Source of the DNA: an uncultured Kiritimatiellota bacterium
Lineage (GTDB): Bacteria > Verrucomicrobiota > Kiritimatiellia > RFP12 > DVOR01
DNA length: 59,603 nucleotides
Direction: 5' to 3'
Assembly: GCA_944389545.1 (NCBI GenBank)
Contig: CALXMT010000013.1
Span: 1-59,603 of the forward strand
Positions 24,762-32,986 of this stretch are shown here, piece after piece. Numbering within the stretch: the first letter of the stretch is position 1; every line of letters starts with the position of its first letter. The notes under the pieces are model-generated. The model made no database searches, was not told the origin of the DNA, and was given only the letters and a program-made list of their open reading frames with translations. A program made the position numbers and the translations under genes.

Positions 24762-26523
24762 CCCCACCAAGATGAAGGATTGGCAGATTGCCGAGGCCGC
24801 CGAGGAAACCATGCGGCCCATCGCCGACGTCGCCGCCGAGCTCGGCGCCACGCCCGCCGAGACCATCCCCCACGGCAACGCCTACGCCAAGCTGGACGCG
24901 CACGCCATCCTGGCCCGCACCGGCGGAAAGCAGCGCGCGAAGTACATCGACGTCACCGCCATCACCCCCACGCCGTTGGGCGAGGGCAAGACCACCACCA
25001 CCGTGGGCCTGCTCGAGGGCCTCGGGCGCCTGGGCAAGCGTTGCTGCGGCACGCTCCGTCAGCCTTCCGGCGGCCCCACCTTCAACATCAAGGGCGGCGC
25101 GGCCGGCGGCGGCCTGGCGCAGGTCATCCCCCTGGCGCCCCTCTCGCTCGGCCTGACCGGCGACTTCGACGCCGTGGAGAAGGCCAACAACCTCTGCATG
25201 GTGGCCCTCAACGCCCGTATGCAACACGAGCGCAACCACGACGACGCCTGGCTGGCCACCAAGCACCTCACCCGCCTGGACATCGACCCTGCGCGCGTGC
25301 AGATGAAGTGGGCGCTCGACTTCTGCGCCCAGGGCCTCCGTCAGATCCGCATCGGCATGGGCGCCGGCCCGCTCAACGGCTTCGAGATGGACAGCGGTTT
25401 CTACATCACCGTGGCCTCCGAGGTCATGGCCATCCTCGCGGTGGCGAGCGACCTGGCCGACCTGCGCCGCCGCATCGGCAAGATTGTCGTGGCCTACTCC
25501 AAGAGCGGCACGCCCATCACCGCCGACGACCTGGAAGTGGCCGGCGCCATGACCGCCTGGATGGTCCGCGCCCTCAATCCCACCCTGATGCAGACCGTCG
25601 AGGGCCAGCCCGTGCTCGTGCACGCCGGCCCCTTCGCCAACATCGCCATCGGGCAGAACTCCGTCATCGCCGACCGCGTGGCCTGCGCCCTCGCCGACTA
25701 CGCCGTCACGGAGAGCGGCTTCGCCGCGGACATGGGCTACGAGAAGTTCTGGAACATCAAGTGCCGTTGCTCCGGCCTCCGCCCCGACGCGGTGGTGCTC
25801 GTGGCCACCGTGCGCGCCCTCAAGCGCCACGGCGGCGGCCCCGACGTCAAGCCCGGCACGCCCCTTGACGCGGCCTACACCCAGGAGAACCTCGAGCTCC
25901 TCGAGGCCGGGTGCCGCACCAACCTGCTCGCCCACATCGACATCATCCGCCGCTCGGGCATCCGCCCCGTCGTCTGCCTCAACCACTTCTACACCGACAC
26001 TGACGCCGAGGTCGCCCTCGTCCGCAAGGTCGTCGAGGAGGCCGGTTGCCGCTTCGCCCTCTCCAAGCACTGGGAGAAGGGCGGCGAAGGCGCCGAGGAG
26101 CTCGCCCGCCAGGTCATCGCCGCCTGCGAGGAGCCCAACGACTTCGCCTATCTCTGCGACCTCAACGAAGAGCCCCTCTCCGTGCGCCTGGACAAGCAGG
26201 TGCGCGAGGTCTACGGCGGCGACGGCGTGGATTACGAGCCCGCCGCACTCGAGAAGATGCGCGCCTACGAGAATAACCCCGACACCGCCCACCTGCCCAT
26301 CTGCGTCGCCAAGACGCAATACTCGCTCTCCGACGACGCCACGCGTATCGGCCGCCCCACCGGCTGGCGCCTGAAGGTGCAGGACGTGCTCCTCTACCAG
26401 GGCGCGGGCTTTGTCGTGCCCGTCTCCGGCAAGATTCAGCTCATGCCCGGCACCTCGGCCAACCCGGCCTATCGCCGCATCGACGTGGACGTCGAGACCG
26501 GCAAGGTGCGCGGCCTCTTCTAA
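24754..26523 (+). CDS. fhs: Formate--tetrahydrofolate ligase
   Basis: A 589-residue enzyme of the family's usual size or slightly longer. Features are the P-loop TPTPLGEGKTTTTVGL, the segment SGGPTFNIKGGAAGGG, and LALNARMQHE-like VALNARMQHERNHDD. It makes 10-formyl-THF from formate and ATP for one-carbon metabolism. The Shine-Dalgarno sequence GGAGAGAG lies inside the end of tmk. In this operon it sits next to panB, which also uses a folate one-carbon donor (methylene-THF). Confidence 0.95.
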   Translation: MLDPTKMKDWQIAEAAEETMRPIADVAAELGATPAETIPHGNAYAKLDAHAILARTGGKQRAKYIDVTAITPTPLGEGKTTTTVGLLEGLGRLGKRCCGTLRQPSGGPTFNIKGGAAGGGLAQVIPLAPLSLGLTGDFDAVEKANNLCMVALNARMQHERNHDDAWLATKHLTRLDIDPARVQMKWALDFCAQGLRQIRIGMGAGPLNGFEMDSGFYITVASEVMAILAVASDLADLRRRIGKIVVAYSKSGTPITADDLEVAGAMTAWMVRALNPTLMQTVEGQPVLVHAGPFANIAIGQNSVIADRVACALADYAVTESGFAADMGYEKFWNIKCRCSGLRPDAVVLVATVRALKRHGGGPDVKPGTPLDAAYTQENLELLEAGCRTNLLAHIDIIRRSGIRPVVCLNHFYTDTDAEVALVRKVVEEAGCRFALSKHWEKGGEGAEELARQVIAACEEPNDFAYLCDLNEEPLSVRLDKQVREVYGGDGVDYEPAALEKMRAYENNPDTAHLPICVAKTQYSLSDDATRIGRPTGWRLKVQDVLLYQGAGFVVPVSGKIQLMPGTSANPAYRRIDVDVETGKVRGLF

Positions 26524-26536
26524 GGCAAGGACACCC

Positions 26537-27343
26537 ATGCGTACTTGGACCCCACAGAAGATCCGCGCCCTCAAGGGCGTCCGCCGCTTCGCCACCGTCA
26601 CGTGCTACGACTCCACCTCCGCGGCGATTGTTGAGTCCCTCGGCCCCGAGACCATCCCGCTCGTCCTCATCGGCGACTCCCTGGGCATGACCATGCAGGG
26701 CCACGACTCCACCTTGCCCGTGACGATGGACGAGATGGTCTACCACACCCGTTGCGTCGGGCGCGTCCTGCGCACGGCCTTCCTCCTCGCCGACCTCCCC
26801 TTCGGGGCCTATCAGGCCGACGACGCCGAGGGCCTGCGCAACGCCTTCCGCCTCGTCAAAGAGGGCGGCGCCGACGGCGTGAAGATCGAGGGCGGCGAAC
26901 GCGTCGTTCCTCTTGTCCGCCGCTTGGTCGAGGCCGGCGTGCCCGTCTGTGCCCACCTGGGCCTCACCCCCCAGAGCTGTCTGGCGATGGGCGGCTTCAA
27001 GGTGCAGGGCCGCGACCCCGAGGCCGCCGAGCGCCTCCTGCGCGACGCTCGCGCCCTGGAGTCCGCCGGGTGCTTCGCCCTCGTGGCCGAAGGCGTCCCT
27101 GCCGCGCTCGGCGCCCGTCTTACCGCCGAACTCAAAATCCCCGTCATCGGCATTGGCGCCGGCAACGCCACCGATGGTCAGATTCTCGTGTGGCAGGACT
27201 TCCTGGGTCTGAACCTCGGCCGCGTGCCTAAGTTCGTCCGGCGCTTCGGCAATTTGGGGGAGGCCACCCAAACCGCCCTCAACGACTACGCAGCAGCCGT
27301 CGCCTCGGGTGACTTCCCCGGCCCCGCCGAATCCTATTCATGA
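26537..27343 (+). CDS. panB: 3-methyl-2-oxobutanoate hydroxymethyltransferase
   Basis: A 268-residue TIM-barrel enzyme with VLIGDSLGMTMQGHDSTLP, LLADLPFGAYQ, GADGVKIEGG and VIGIGAG, the standard PanB blocks including the metal-binding Asp residues. It makes ketopantoate in the pathway to pantothenate and CoA. ATG 26537 is preceded by AAGGCAAGG; the longer frame overlaps fhs. panC lies 7 kb away on the other strand, so the two pathway genes are split. Confidence 0.94.
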   Translation: MRTWTPQKIRALKGVRRFATVTCYDSTSAAIVESLGPETIPLVLIGDSLGMTMQGHDSTLPVTMDEMVYHTRCVGRVLRTAFLLADLPFGAYQADDAEGLRNAFRLVKEGGADGVKIEGGERVVPLVRRLVEAGVPVCAHLGLTPQSCLAMGGFKVQGRDPEAAERLLRDARALESAGCFALVAEGVPAALGARLTAELKIPVIGIGAGNATDGQILVWQDFLGLNLGRVPKFVRRFGNLGEATQTALNDYAAAVASGDFPGPAESYS

Positions 27344-29829
27344 TTCTTCGACTCCGCCGTCAAGGCTACGCCCTTACCCTCTGGGGCGAGGCCCAGGGGC
27401 GGCCGCTCCCCGACGAGGCCCTCGCCGCGCACCTCCGCTTTCTCTTCCGCGGTTGGCGCGCGCCCATTCTCGAGGGACGCGGCGTCCTGCAGGTGTTGCA
27501 GGGCCTTGACGCCGGTCTGGAGTCGCCCCTTGTCATTCTCTCCCCCGAGGTCCAAGAGGCCCTCGCCGTCTGGCGGTGTGTTGTGCGCCTCGTCGCCGCC
27601 GGCCGCGTCGCGCCCATCTATGACGCCGCCGGCGAGGCCCGTTGGCAGGCCACCCTCCTGCCCGAGGGACGCGACCCCGGGCTCGTCCACGCGCTGACCG
27701 ACCTCTGGATGCGCACCTGCGCCAGCACCACCCTCACCCGCGCACAGGCCGCCAAGGCCCGCTTCCTCACCGCCGACGATTCCTGGCTCGCCGCCCTCCG
27801 CGCGCCTAACGCCGCCCTTCTGTTTACAGACCCCGCCCTGGCCGCCGCCCTCCGCGTCTGGTCCGCCCCGCTCTTCGAAGGTGGCCGCGCCGCGCTTGTC
27901 TTTCGCCCTGTCCATGCCGAGGACGGTTGGCGTCTCGATCTCCCCGACTTGGAGGCTTGGCGCCGTGGCGAGGCCGTTGAGCCGCCCGTTGCCACGCTTC
28001 GTCTGCTTGGACAGGCCGTTGCCGTCTCTCCTCTCTTGGCGTTGCCGCAGCCCTGGGACGCCGCCACTCTGGCCCGCTTCCTCCGCGAAGGCGTCCCCGC
28101 CCTCCGCGCCGCCGCCTTTGTCGTCGACCTGCCGCCCGCCCTCGAACCCGCCGTCCCCGAACTTCACGAGACCGCCGTCGAGATGGTCGGCGAGCAAATC
28201 CGCGTTGAGCGTACGGTCGTCCTCGGCGGCATCGAGATTCCCGAGGCCGAGGCCCGCGCCATTCTGGACGCCGGCGAACCCCTCGCCCTCATCCAGGGTG
28301 AATGGCGCTACATCGATCTCGACGCCCTTCGTCGCGCCCTCGATGCCCTCGGTCCGGCCTTCCTGCCCAAACGCGGCGCCCTGCCGCTCCTGCTCGCCGG
28401 CGCCCTTCGCGTCGCCCCCGGCGCCCAAGCCGTGCAGGACTTCCTGCGCGAGATGACCTCGCCGCCCGCCGGCGATTTGCCCCTCCGCAAGGTGCTTCGT
28501 CCTTATCAGGCCCAAGGCGTCTGCTGGCTCATGCAGGCCGCCGCGCATGGCCTTGGTGTCTGCCTTGCCGACGATATGGGCCTCGGCAAGACCCTGCAGA
28601 CCATCGCCTTTCTCCTCACGCGCCCCGCGCCCGCCCTCATCGTGGCCCCCCTCACCGTTTTGCCCGTGTGGGAACGCGAGCTCGCCCACTGGGCCCCCGG
28701 CCTTCGCGTCCACCGCCACGGCGGTCCCGATCGACCCCTCCGCGACACCTTTGTACGTCGCGCCGGTGAGGTCGATGTCGTCCTCACCGCCTATGGCTAT
28801 CTCTGGCGCGACTACCCCAGCCTCCGTCGCGTCCGGTGGCAGACGTTGGTCCTCGACGAAGCCCAGCTCATCAAGAACCCTTCCACCCGTCAGTCCCAGG
28901 CCGCCCGCTCCCTCCCCGCCGCGCACCGTCTCGCCCTCACCGGCACCCCCATCGAAAACCGACTCGACGACCTCTGGTCCATCCTCGACTTCCTCAACCC
29001 CGACCTCTTCGGCCCTCGCCGCGACTTCGCCGAGCGCTATGCCGACCCCGAGCGTCTCCGCCGCGCCGTCTCCCACTTCCTCCTCCGTCGCCTCAAGACC
29101 GACCCCGCCATTCTTCCCGACCTGCCCCCCCGCATCACCCAGGAGCACTACGCCCCCCTCACCGATGCCCAGGCCGCCGCCTACGACCTCGCCCTCGCCC
29201 AGCACGCACGCGCCGCCGACGATCGTCATGGCGCCGTCCTCGCCCTCCTCACTCGCCTCAAACTCATCTGCGACGGCTCCGGGGACGGCCTCGACGACGC
29301 CCCCTCCGGCAAACTCCTCACCCTCCTGCCCCTCCTCGACGACATTCTCGCCCGCGGCGAATCCGTCCTCCTCTTCACCCAATACGCCCGCGTCGGCGCC
29401 GCCCTCCAGGCCACCCTCTCCGAACGTCTCGGCCGCCCCGTCCCCTTCCTTCACGGTGGCCTCACCCCCACGCAACGCCGCGCCCAGGTCGAGACCTTCA
29501 CCGGCGACCCGCGCCCCGGCCTCCTCATCCTCTCCCTTCGCGCCGGCGCCTTCGGCCTCACCCTCACCAAGGCCTCCCACGTCATCCACTACGACCGTTG
29601 GTGGAACCCCGCCGTCGAGAACCAAGCCACCGACCGCGCCCACCGCATCGGCCAGACGCGTACCGTTGTCGCCCACCACCTCATCTGCAAAGGCACCCTC
29701 GAGGAGCGCATTGACCATCTCCTTCGTCATAAACGCCTCCTCGCCGATCAAATCGTCGCGCCCACCCCCGCCGCCCTCCTCGCCAAACTCCCCACCGACA
29801 CCCTCCTCTCCCTTCTCCGCCGCGAATAG
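27340..29829 (+). CDS. SNF2/SWI2-type DNA-dependent ATPase (RapA-like helicase)
   Basis: An 829-residue protein. About the first 380 residues form a poorly conserved N-terminal region. A complete SNF2 motor follows: LADDMGLGKTLQT (motif I), LVLDEAQLIKNP (motif II, DEAQ), LTGTPIENRLDDLWS (motif III) and, in the second lobe, LFTQYARV, FLHGGLTP, LSLRAGAFGLTL and ATDRAHRIGQT. Such bacterial proteins translocate on DNA; roles include transcription recycling. It overlaps panB by four bases (ATGA) and is the last gene of this run. Its codon use is extremely C-ending, which gives long spurious frames on the other strand. Confidence 0.92.
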   Translation: MILRLRRQGYALTLWGEAQGRPLPDEALAAHLRFLFRGWRAPILEGRGVLQVLQGLDAGLESPLVILSPEVQEALAVWRCVVRLVAAGRVAPIYDAAGEARWQATLLPEGRDPGLVHALTDLWMRTCASTTLTRAQAAKARFLTADDSWLAALRAPNAALLFTDPALAAALRVWSAPLFEGGRAALVFRPVHAEDGWRLDLPDLEAWRRGEAVEPPVATLRLLGQAVAVSPLLALPQPWDAATLARFLREGVPALRAAAFVVDLPPALEPAVPELHETAVEMVGEQIRVERTVVLGGIEIPEAEARAILDAGEPLALIQGEWRYIDLDALRRALDALGPAFLPKRGALPLLLAGALRVAPGAQAVQDFLREMTSPPAGDLPLRKVLRPYQAQGVCWLMQAAAHGLGVCLADDMGLGKTLQTIAFLLTRPAPALIVAPLTVLPVWERELAHWAPGLRVHRHGGPDRPLRDTFVRRAGEVDVVLTAYGYLWRDYPSLRRVRWQTLVLDEAQLIKNPSTRQSQAARSLPAAHRLALTGTPIENRLDDLWSILDFLNPDLFGPRRDFAERYADPERLRRAVSHFLLRRLKTDPAILPDLPPRITQEHYAPLTDAQAAAYDLALAQHARAADDRHGAVLALLTRLKLICDGSGDGLDDAPSGKLLTLLPLLDDILARGESVLLFTQYARVGAALQATLSERLGRPVPFLHGGLTPTQRRAQVETFTGDPRPGLLILSLRAGAFGLTLTKASHVIHYDRWWNPAVENQATDRAHRIGQTRTVVAHHLICKGTLEERIDHLLRHKRLLADQIVAPTPAALLAKLPTDTLLSLLRRE

Positions 29830-30330
29830 GCGGGGGACGGCTTACGCCGCCCCGGAGAACGGAAAACGGAGCGTGCAGGCGCAGAGCGCCAAACCTTCCA
29901 CGGCCACGGAGCGTGCAGGCCCAAAGGGCCAAACCTTCCACGGCTACGGAACGCGCGACAAGCGCGACGGGCGAGACCTCTGAGAGAACCTAAGCCTCCA
30001 AGCTTCTAAACTTCCAAACTTCTAATCTGGCACTTCACCGCTCGGCCCTCCTGGCCTCACTATCGTGCCCATCCCTTGCGTTTTTGTTGCTTTCTTGGGA
30101 AACCTCCTTCATGGCGCGCTCTGTTCTCAATACTGTCCGGGAAAAATGAGGACCGCAAAGACGCAACAATAGGCGCGAACCGCTTCGGGCTCCATCGGTC
30201 GCTCTGCGGCTTCGCCGCTGACCGCGACCGCCGCCCTCCGTTTCGCGCCGTGAGATAAGAAGTAAGGGTGTGGGGTAAAGCCCTACCAACAACACTAACC
30301 TTCCAAGCCTCTAAACTTATCAATTCCCCT

Positions 30331-30445
30331 TTGAGCGCACCTTCAGGGGCGCGATAGCGTGGAAACCCCAAGGGCGGCGCGACCGACGGGAACGATGGCG
30401 GCCGTAGGGGTGCCACGCAAAACCTTCTTTACGGAAAACGTTCCT
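30331..30445 (+). repeat. 112-bp dispersed element, copy 4
   Basis: It runs from TTGAGCGCACCTTCAGGGG to AAACCTTCTTTACGG, with more substitutions in the distal half than the other copies. It is again followed within 30 bases by a promoter. Confidence 0.8.
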
Positions 30446-30460
30446 CAGACATTATTGATG

Positions 30461-30489
30461 TTGCAGATTCTGCACCATTTTGACATAAT
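30461..30489 (+). promoter_or_regulatory. Promoter of the toxin-antitoxin operon
   Basis: TTGCAG at 30461-30466 and CATAAT at 30484-30489 with a 17-bp spacer. The start near 30496 gives a leader of about 36 bases containing GGGAGG. Confidence 0.55.
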
Positions 30490-30531
30490 AAGTGCACAAC
30501 AACACACAAAAGAAGGGAGGATGCTCGTCCA

Positions 30532-30894
30532 ATGGACAATGCCAAGCCATACGCCATCGATTATCAATACATGGATAAGAGACGGCTGGAGACCTTTTTC
30601 AAGAAACACCAAGCCGAGACCATCTCTTGTATCGATGAGTTGAAGTTGACGGCAGAGCGGTTGGGAGAAGGTCATCCGCTTGGCTCTTTCAGCAGAAGCC
30701 AAATCCGAAGCGAGGGCGGTGACCTGTGGCGCGTGGCGCCGCGCCTAGCCAAGCGGGGCAGAGCCGAAATTCGTCTCTATTTTTGGTTTTGCCTCATCGG
30801 GAAGACGCTCTATCCCCTCACCATTGGAGACAAACAGACACAAGAAAAGGACATCGTTGCCTGCAAACGCCACATCAAAGCTCTCAGAAGTTAA
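30532..30894 (+). CDS. RelE/HigB-like toxin
   Basis: A 120-residue basic protein. The segment GGDLWRVAPRLAKRGRAEIRLYFWFCLIGK resembles the central strands of RelE/HigB-type mRNA interferases, followed by a C-terminal helix KDIVACKRHIKAL. The toxin-first order and the Xre-type protein 45 bases downstream fit a HigBA-like pair. The likely action is ribosome-dependent mRNA cleavage. The ATG follows GGGAGG at 11 bases. Confidence 0.72.
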   Translation: MDNAKPYAIDYQYMDKRRLETFFKKHQAETISCIDELKLTAERLGEGHPLGSFSRSQIRSEGGDLWRVAPRLAKRGRAEIRLYFWFCLIGKTLYPLTIGDKQTQEKDIVACKRHIKALRS

Positions 30895-30939
30895 CTTGCC
30901 AAAGCGTGGAGTCAAATCAGTAAAAAAGGAGTCTGCATC

Positions 30940-31509
30940 ATGTACATCACTCAAAAAGAAGAGGAACGAGTCAGTCATCTCGTCTCCGTTTTGGGGGAAG
31001 AGGCCAAATCGGCCTTCGTCAAGGAGGTGGTCGGCACGCGTTTTGTCAACGCCCTTGAGCAAGCTCGTCTCAAGGCAGGACTCCCCGAGGCCGAGGTCGC
31101 CCGCCGTATGGGGGTCAGTCGCAGTAAGGTATCGCGGATGACCGCCACCTATGACGACAACCTCACCTGGGGCGATATCCGTGCCTATGCCGAAGCCGTT
31201 GGCCTCTCCATCTCTGTCCTCTTTGACACGGCGGACGACACGGCTACGAAGATCAAACATTGCGTCTTTGAGGTCGGCCGGATGCTTTCTCACCTGGTCG
31301 AGCTTGCCAAAGAGTCCAAGGAGGATCCGGCGATTATCGAGGGCATTGACCGCTTTCATCGCGAAGTGCTCCTCAATATGCTTATCCGCATCGATGCTTC
31401 TTACCGCGACCTCCCTCGCCTCCAAACCCATCCCGTCAAAGAGTCTGCGCCCAAGCCTGTTGCCGCGCCTACCACGCGTAAAAAAGGGCGAGCCAAGGCG
31501 CACGCCTAA
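30940..31509 (+). CDS. Xre-family antitoxin/regulator
   Basis: A 189-residue protein with a helix-turn-helix of the Xre type (AEVARRMGVSRSKVSRMTA, about residues 50-70) after an N-terminal helical part. A helical middle and a basic Ala/Pro/Lys-rich tail (PTTRKKGRAKAHA) follow. It is longer than minimal antitoxins. It probably neutralises the toxin upstream and represses the pair's promoter. AAGGAG precedes the ATG by 8 bases. A strong terminator lies 30 bases after the stop. Confidence 0.78.
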   Translation: MYITQKEEERVSHLVSVLGEEAKSAFVKEVVGTRFVNALEQARLKAGLPEAEVARRMGVSRSKVSRMTATYDDNLTWGDIRAYAEAVGLSISVLFDTADDTATKIKHCVFEVGRMLSHLVELAKESKEDPAIIEGIDRFHREVLLNMLIRIDASYRDLPRLQTHPVKESAPKPVAAPTTRKKGRAKAHA

Positions 31510-31537
31510 AATCGCACGCTTTGTCGCCAGTCAATTA

Positions 31538-31566
31538 AAAAGCCCCGCGGGAGCGGGGCTTTTTTA
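31538..31566. terminator. Bidirectional terminator between the antitoxin and PEP-CTERM genes
   Basis: AAAAAGCCCCGC and GCGGGGCTTTTTT form a stem with a GGGA loop, with A-rich and T-rich flanks on the two sides. It can serve the converging antitoxin and PEP-CTERM genes. Confidence 0.88.
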
Positions 31567-31582
31567 TGGGGTGGGGGAGGGG

Positions 31583-32314
31583 TTAGGCCACGCGACGGCG
31601 GAGGGCCACGCCGGCCACGCCGAGGGCCAAGAGCGCCAGGGCCGTCGGCTCGGGGATGGACTCCGTGGAATCCGTGCGCTGACCCGCCACCAGGGCCGCG
31701 ATGTCTTCCTCCGTGAGCGTCTCGTTATAGCCGGAGATCGCTTCGAGGGAGTAGAAGGTGTCCGGGAAATCCTTGAAGCTGTCCTTGCCGAATTTCACTT
31801 CTCCAATCATCGGGTGAGAGCCGGTAGGCGCGCCGATGGCGCTGATGTCCGAGAAGATGAGTGTATTGTTCACGTAGCAGAACTGGCGGGTCTCGTTGGC
31901 CTCCGCGTCCCACTGGTAGACCAGAGAGACGATGTAGGTGTTGCCGGCCTCCAGCGTGAAACGATTGGCCACCCCGCCATTGGAGCTCGTGGCCCACGTA
32001 TTGTTATTACCATGCACCACACCGAGCGAGAGGCCAGAGCCATCCCCGTTGTTTTCTGCCGCGATGCGCAACTTGGTGCCGCCGAAACCATCGCTGTTCG
32101 CGATGAAGAGATTGGCCATGTTCGCGGAGGCGGCTTCCGGGATGGAGAGCTTGAGGACGATGGAGCCGCAGCCGTTCGAGAACTTGGAGGTTACGCTGGT
32201 GTTGTCGGGGACGGGGGTGATGTCGTTCCCGACGTTCGTCCAGTCGGCGGAGGCCGCCTGCGCGGCACCGAGGGTAAGTGCGGCAATCGCCGCGGTGAAA
32301 AGCAAACGTTTCAT
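31583..32314 (-). CDS. PEP-CTERM sorting domain protein
   Basis: A 243-residue secreted protein with a signal peptide (MKRLLFTAAIAALTLGAAQA), an Asn/Gly/Ser-rich beta-type body and the C-terminal signal PEPTALALLALGVAGVALRR. This directs processing by an exosortase and export to the envelope or exopolysaccharide matrix. The body has one LamG-like segment (GNTYIVSLVYQWD) and ends with NETLTEEDIAAL. No exosortase gene lies in the window. The last 23 residues match those of the protein at 38914 although the codons differ. AAAGGAG precedes the ATG. Confidence 0.88.
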   Translation of the reverse strand: MKRLLFTAAIAALTLGAAQAASADWTNVGNDITPVPDNTSVTSKFSNGCGSIVLKLSIPEAASANMANLFIANSDGFGGTKLRIAAENNGDGSGLSLGVVHGNNNTWATSSNGGVANRFTLEAGNTYIVSLVYQWDAEANETRQFCYVNNTLIFSDISAIGAPTGSHPMIGEVKFGKDSFKDFPDTFYSLEAISGYNETLTEEDIAALVAGQRTDSTESIPEPTALALLALGVAGVALRRRVA

Positions 32315-32359
32315 GTGTCTATGCTCCTTTAGGACATTGGAATCCTAAAAATGGCACGA

Positions 32360-32387
32360 AGTTTAACATAACTGACGGAAGGGGCAA
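32360..32387 (-). promoter_or_regulatory. Promoter of the first PEP-CTERM gene
   Basis: On the minus strand: TTGCCC (32387-32382), a 16-bp spacer and an extended -10 TGT-TAAACT (32368-32360). The block AAGCGCAACAAATA just upstream and the promoter layout are shared with the second PEP-CTERM gene at 39588. Confidence 0.6.
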
Positions 32388-32666
32388 GGGCTATTTGTTG
32401 CGCTTGGACGTAATAAAGAAGGTTTGGAGGCTTGGTTTTGTTTCCTGCCAAGACGCGAGTGCACGCGAAGCCAGATGAGTCCATGTCGGTCGCTTTGCGG
32501 GCTAAACGCCCGTTGATCGCCCCTTCCACCCATCGTCTTCGCGCCTTATCGTTTTTTCGGAGTCTCACTCATCGCCCCGCAGGTGCGTTCTGTAGCTGTG
32601 GAAGGTTGTGGCTTTGCCGCTACACGCTCCGTGGCCGTGGAAGGTTTGGCGCTCTGCGCCTGCACG

Positions 32667-32699
<33 letters not shown>

Positions 32700-32721
32700 G
32701 GGCGCGTCAGCGCCCCTTGTG

Positions 32722-32850
32722 AAACCCTATAGGGTCCGCGGTGAGACCCTATAGGGGTCCGTGGTCAACCACTATAGGGGTCGATGGTGAGACCCTATAA
32801 GGGTCGGGGTCGAGACCCTATAGGGGTCGGAGGCGGACCCTTATAGGGTT
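32722..32850 (+). repeat. Phased palindrome array 2 (GACCCTATAGGGTC type)
   Basis: Six units start near 32722, 32745, 32768, 32791, 32814 and 32836, a step of 22-23 bp. Cores include AACCCTATAGGGTC, GACCCTATAGGGGTC and GACCCTTATAGGGTT. Linkers such as CGGTGA and GATGGTGA resemble those of array 3. It lies downstream of the coiled-coil gene and upstream of the PEP-CTERM gene, both on the minus strand. Confidence 0.92.
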
Positions 32851-32926
32851 CGCGCGGGAGGGTTGGGGGGTGGGGGAGCGTCTAGTTAGCGTGATGTTCC
32901 TTTTTGCAGGGGCGGATATTGGGGAA

Positions 32927-32959
32927 ACAAAAAAAGCGGCCGTCCAATGGACGGCCGCG
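32927..32959 (-). terminator. Terminator of the coiled-coil gene
   Basis: GCGGCCGTCC and GGACGGCCGC form a 10-bp perfect stem. On the minus strand it is followed by seven T. Confidence 0.9.
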
Positions 32960-32986
32960 AGGAGTTGTGGAGGGAGGAAAGCTATC

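Larger units (their letters stand above)
29830..30531. repeat. Intergenic repeat mosaic before the toxin-antitoxin pair
   Basis: A heptamer/hairpin block with two consecutive AAACCTTCCACGG segments (29830-29970), CCTCCAAGC octamers (29995-30024), a 65-bp module (30027-30085), a ~130-bp mosaic element (30128-30256) shared with 18763-18892, octamers (30299-30320), the 112-bp element and the promoter of the toxin gene. No gene is supported. Confidence 0.7.

Noticed and set aside
27334-29751. Minus-strand frame of 805 codons opposite the SNF2 gene
   Set aside because: Antisense shadow of extremely C-ending codons; no recognisable motif.
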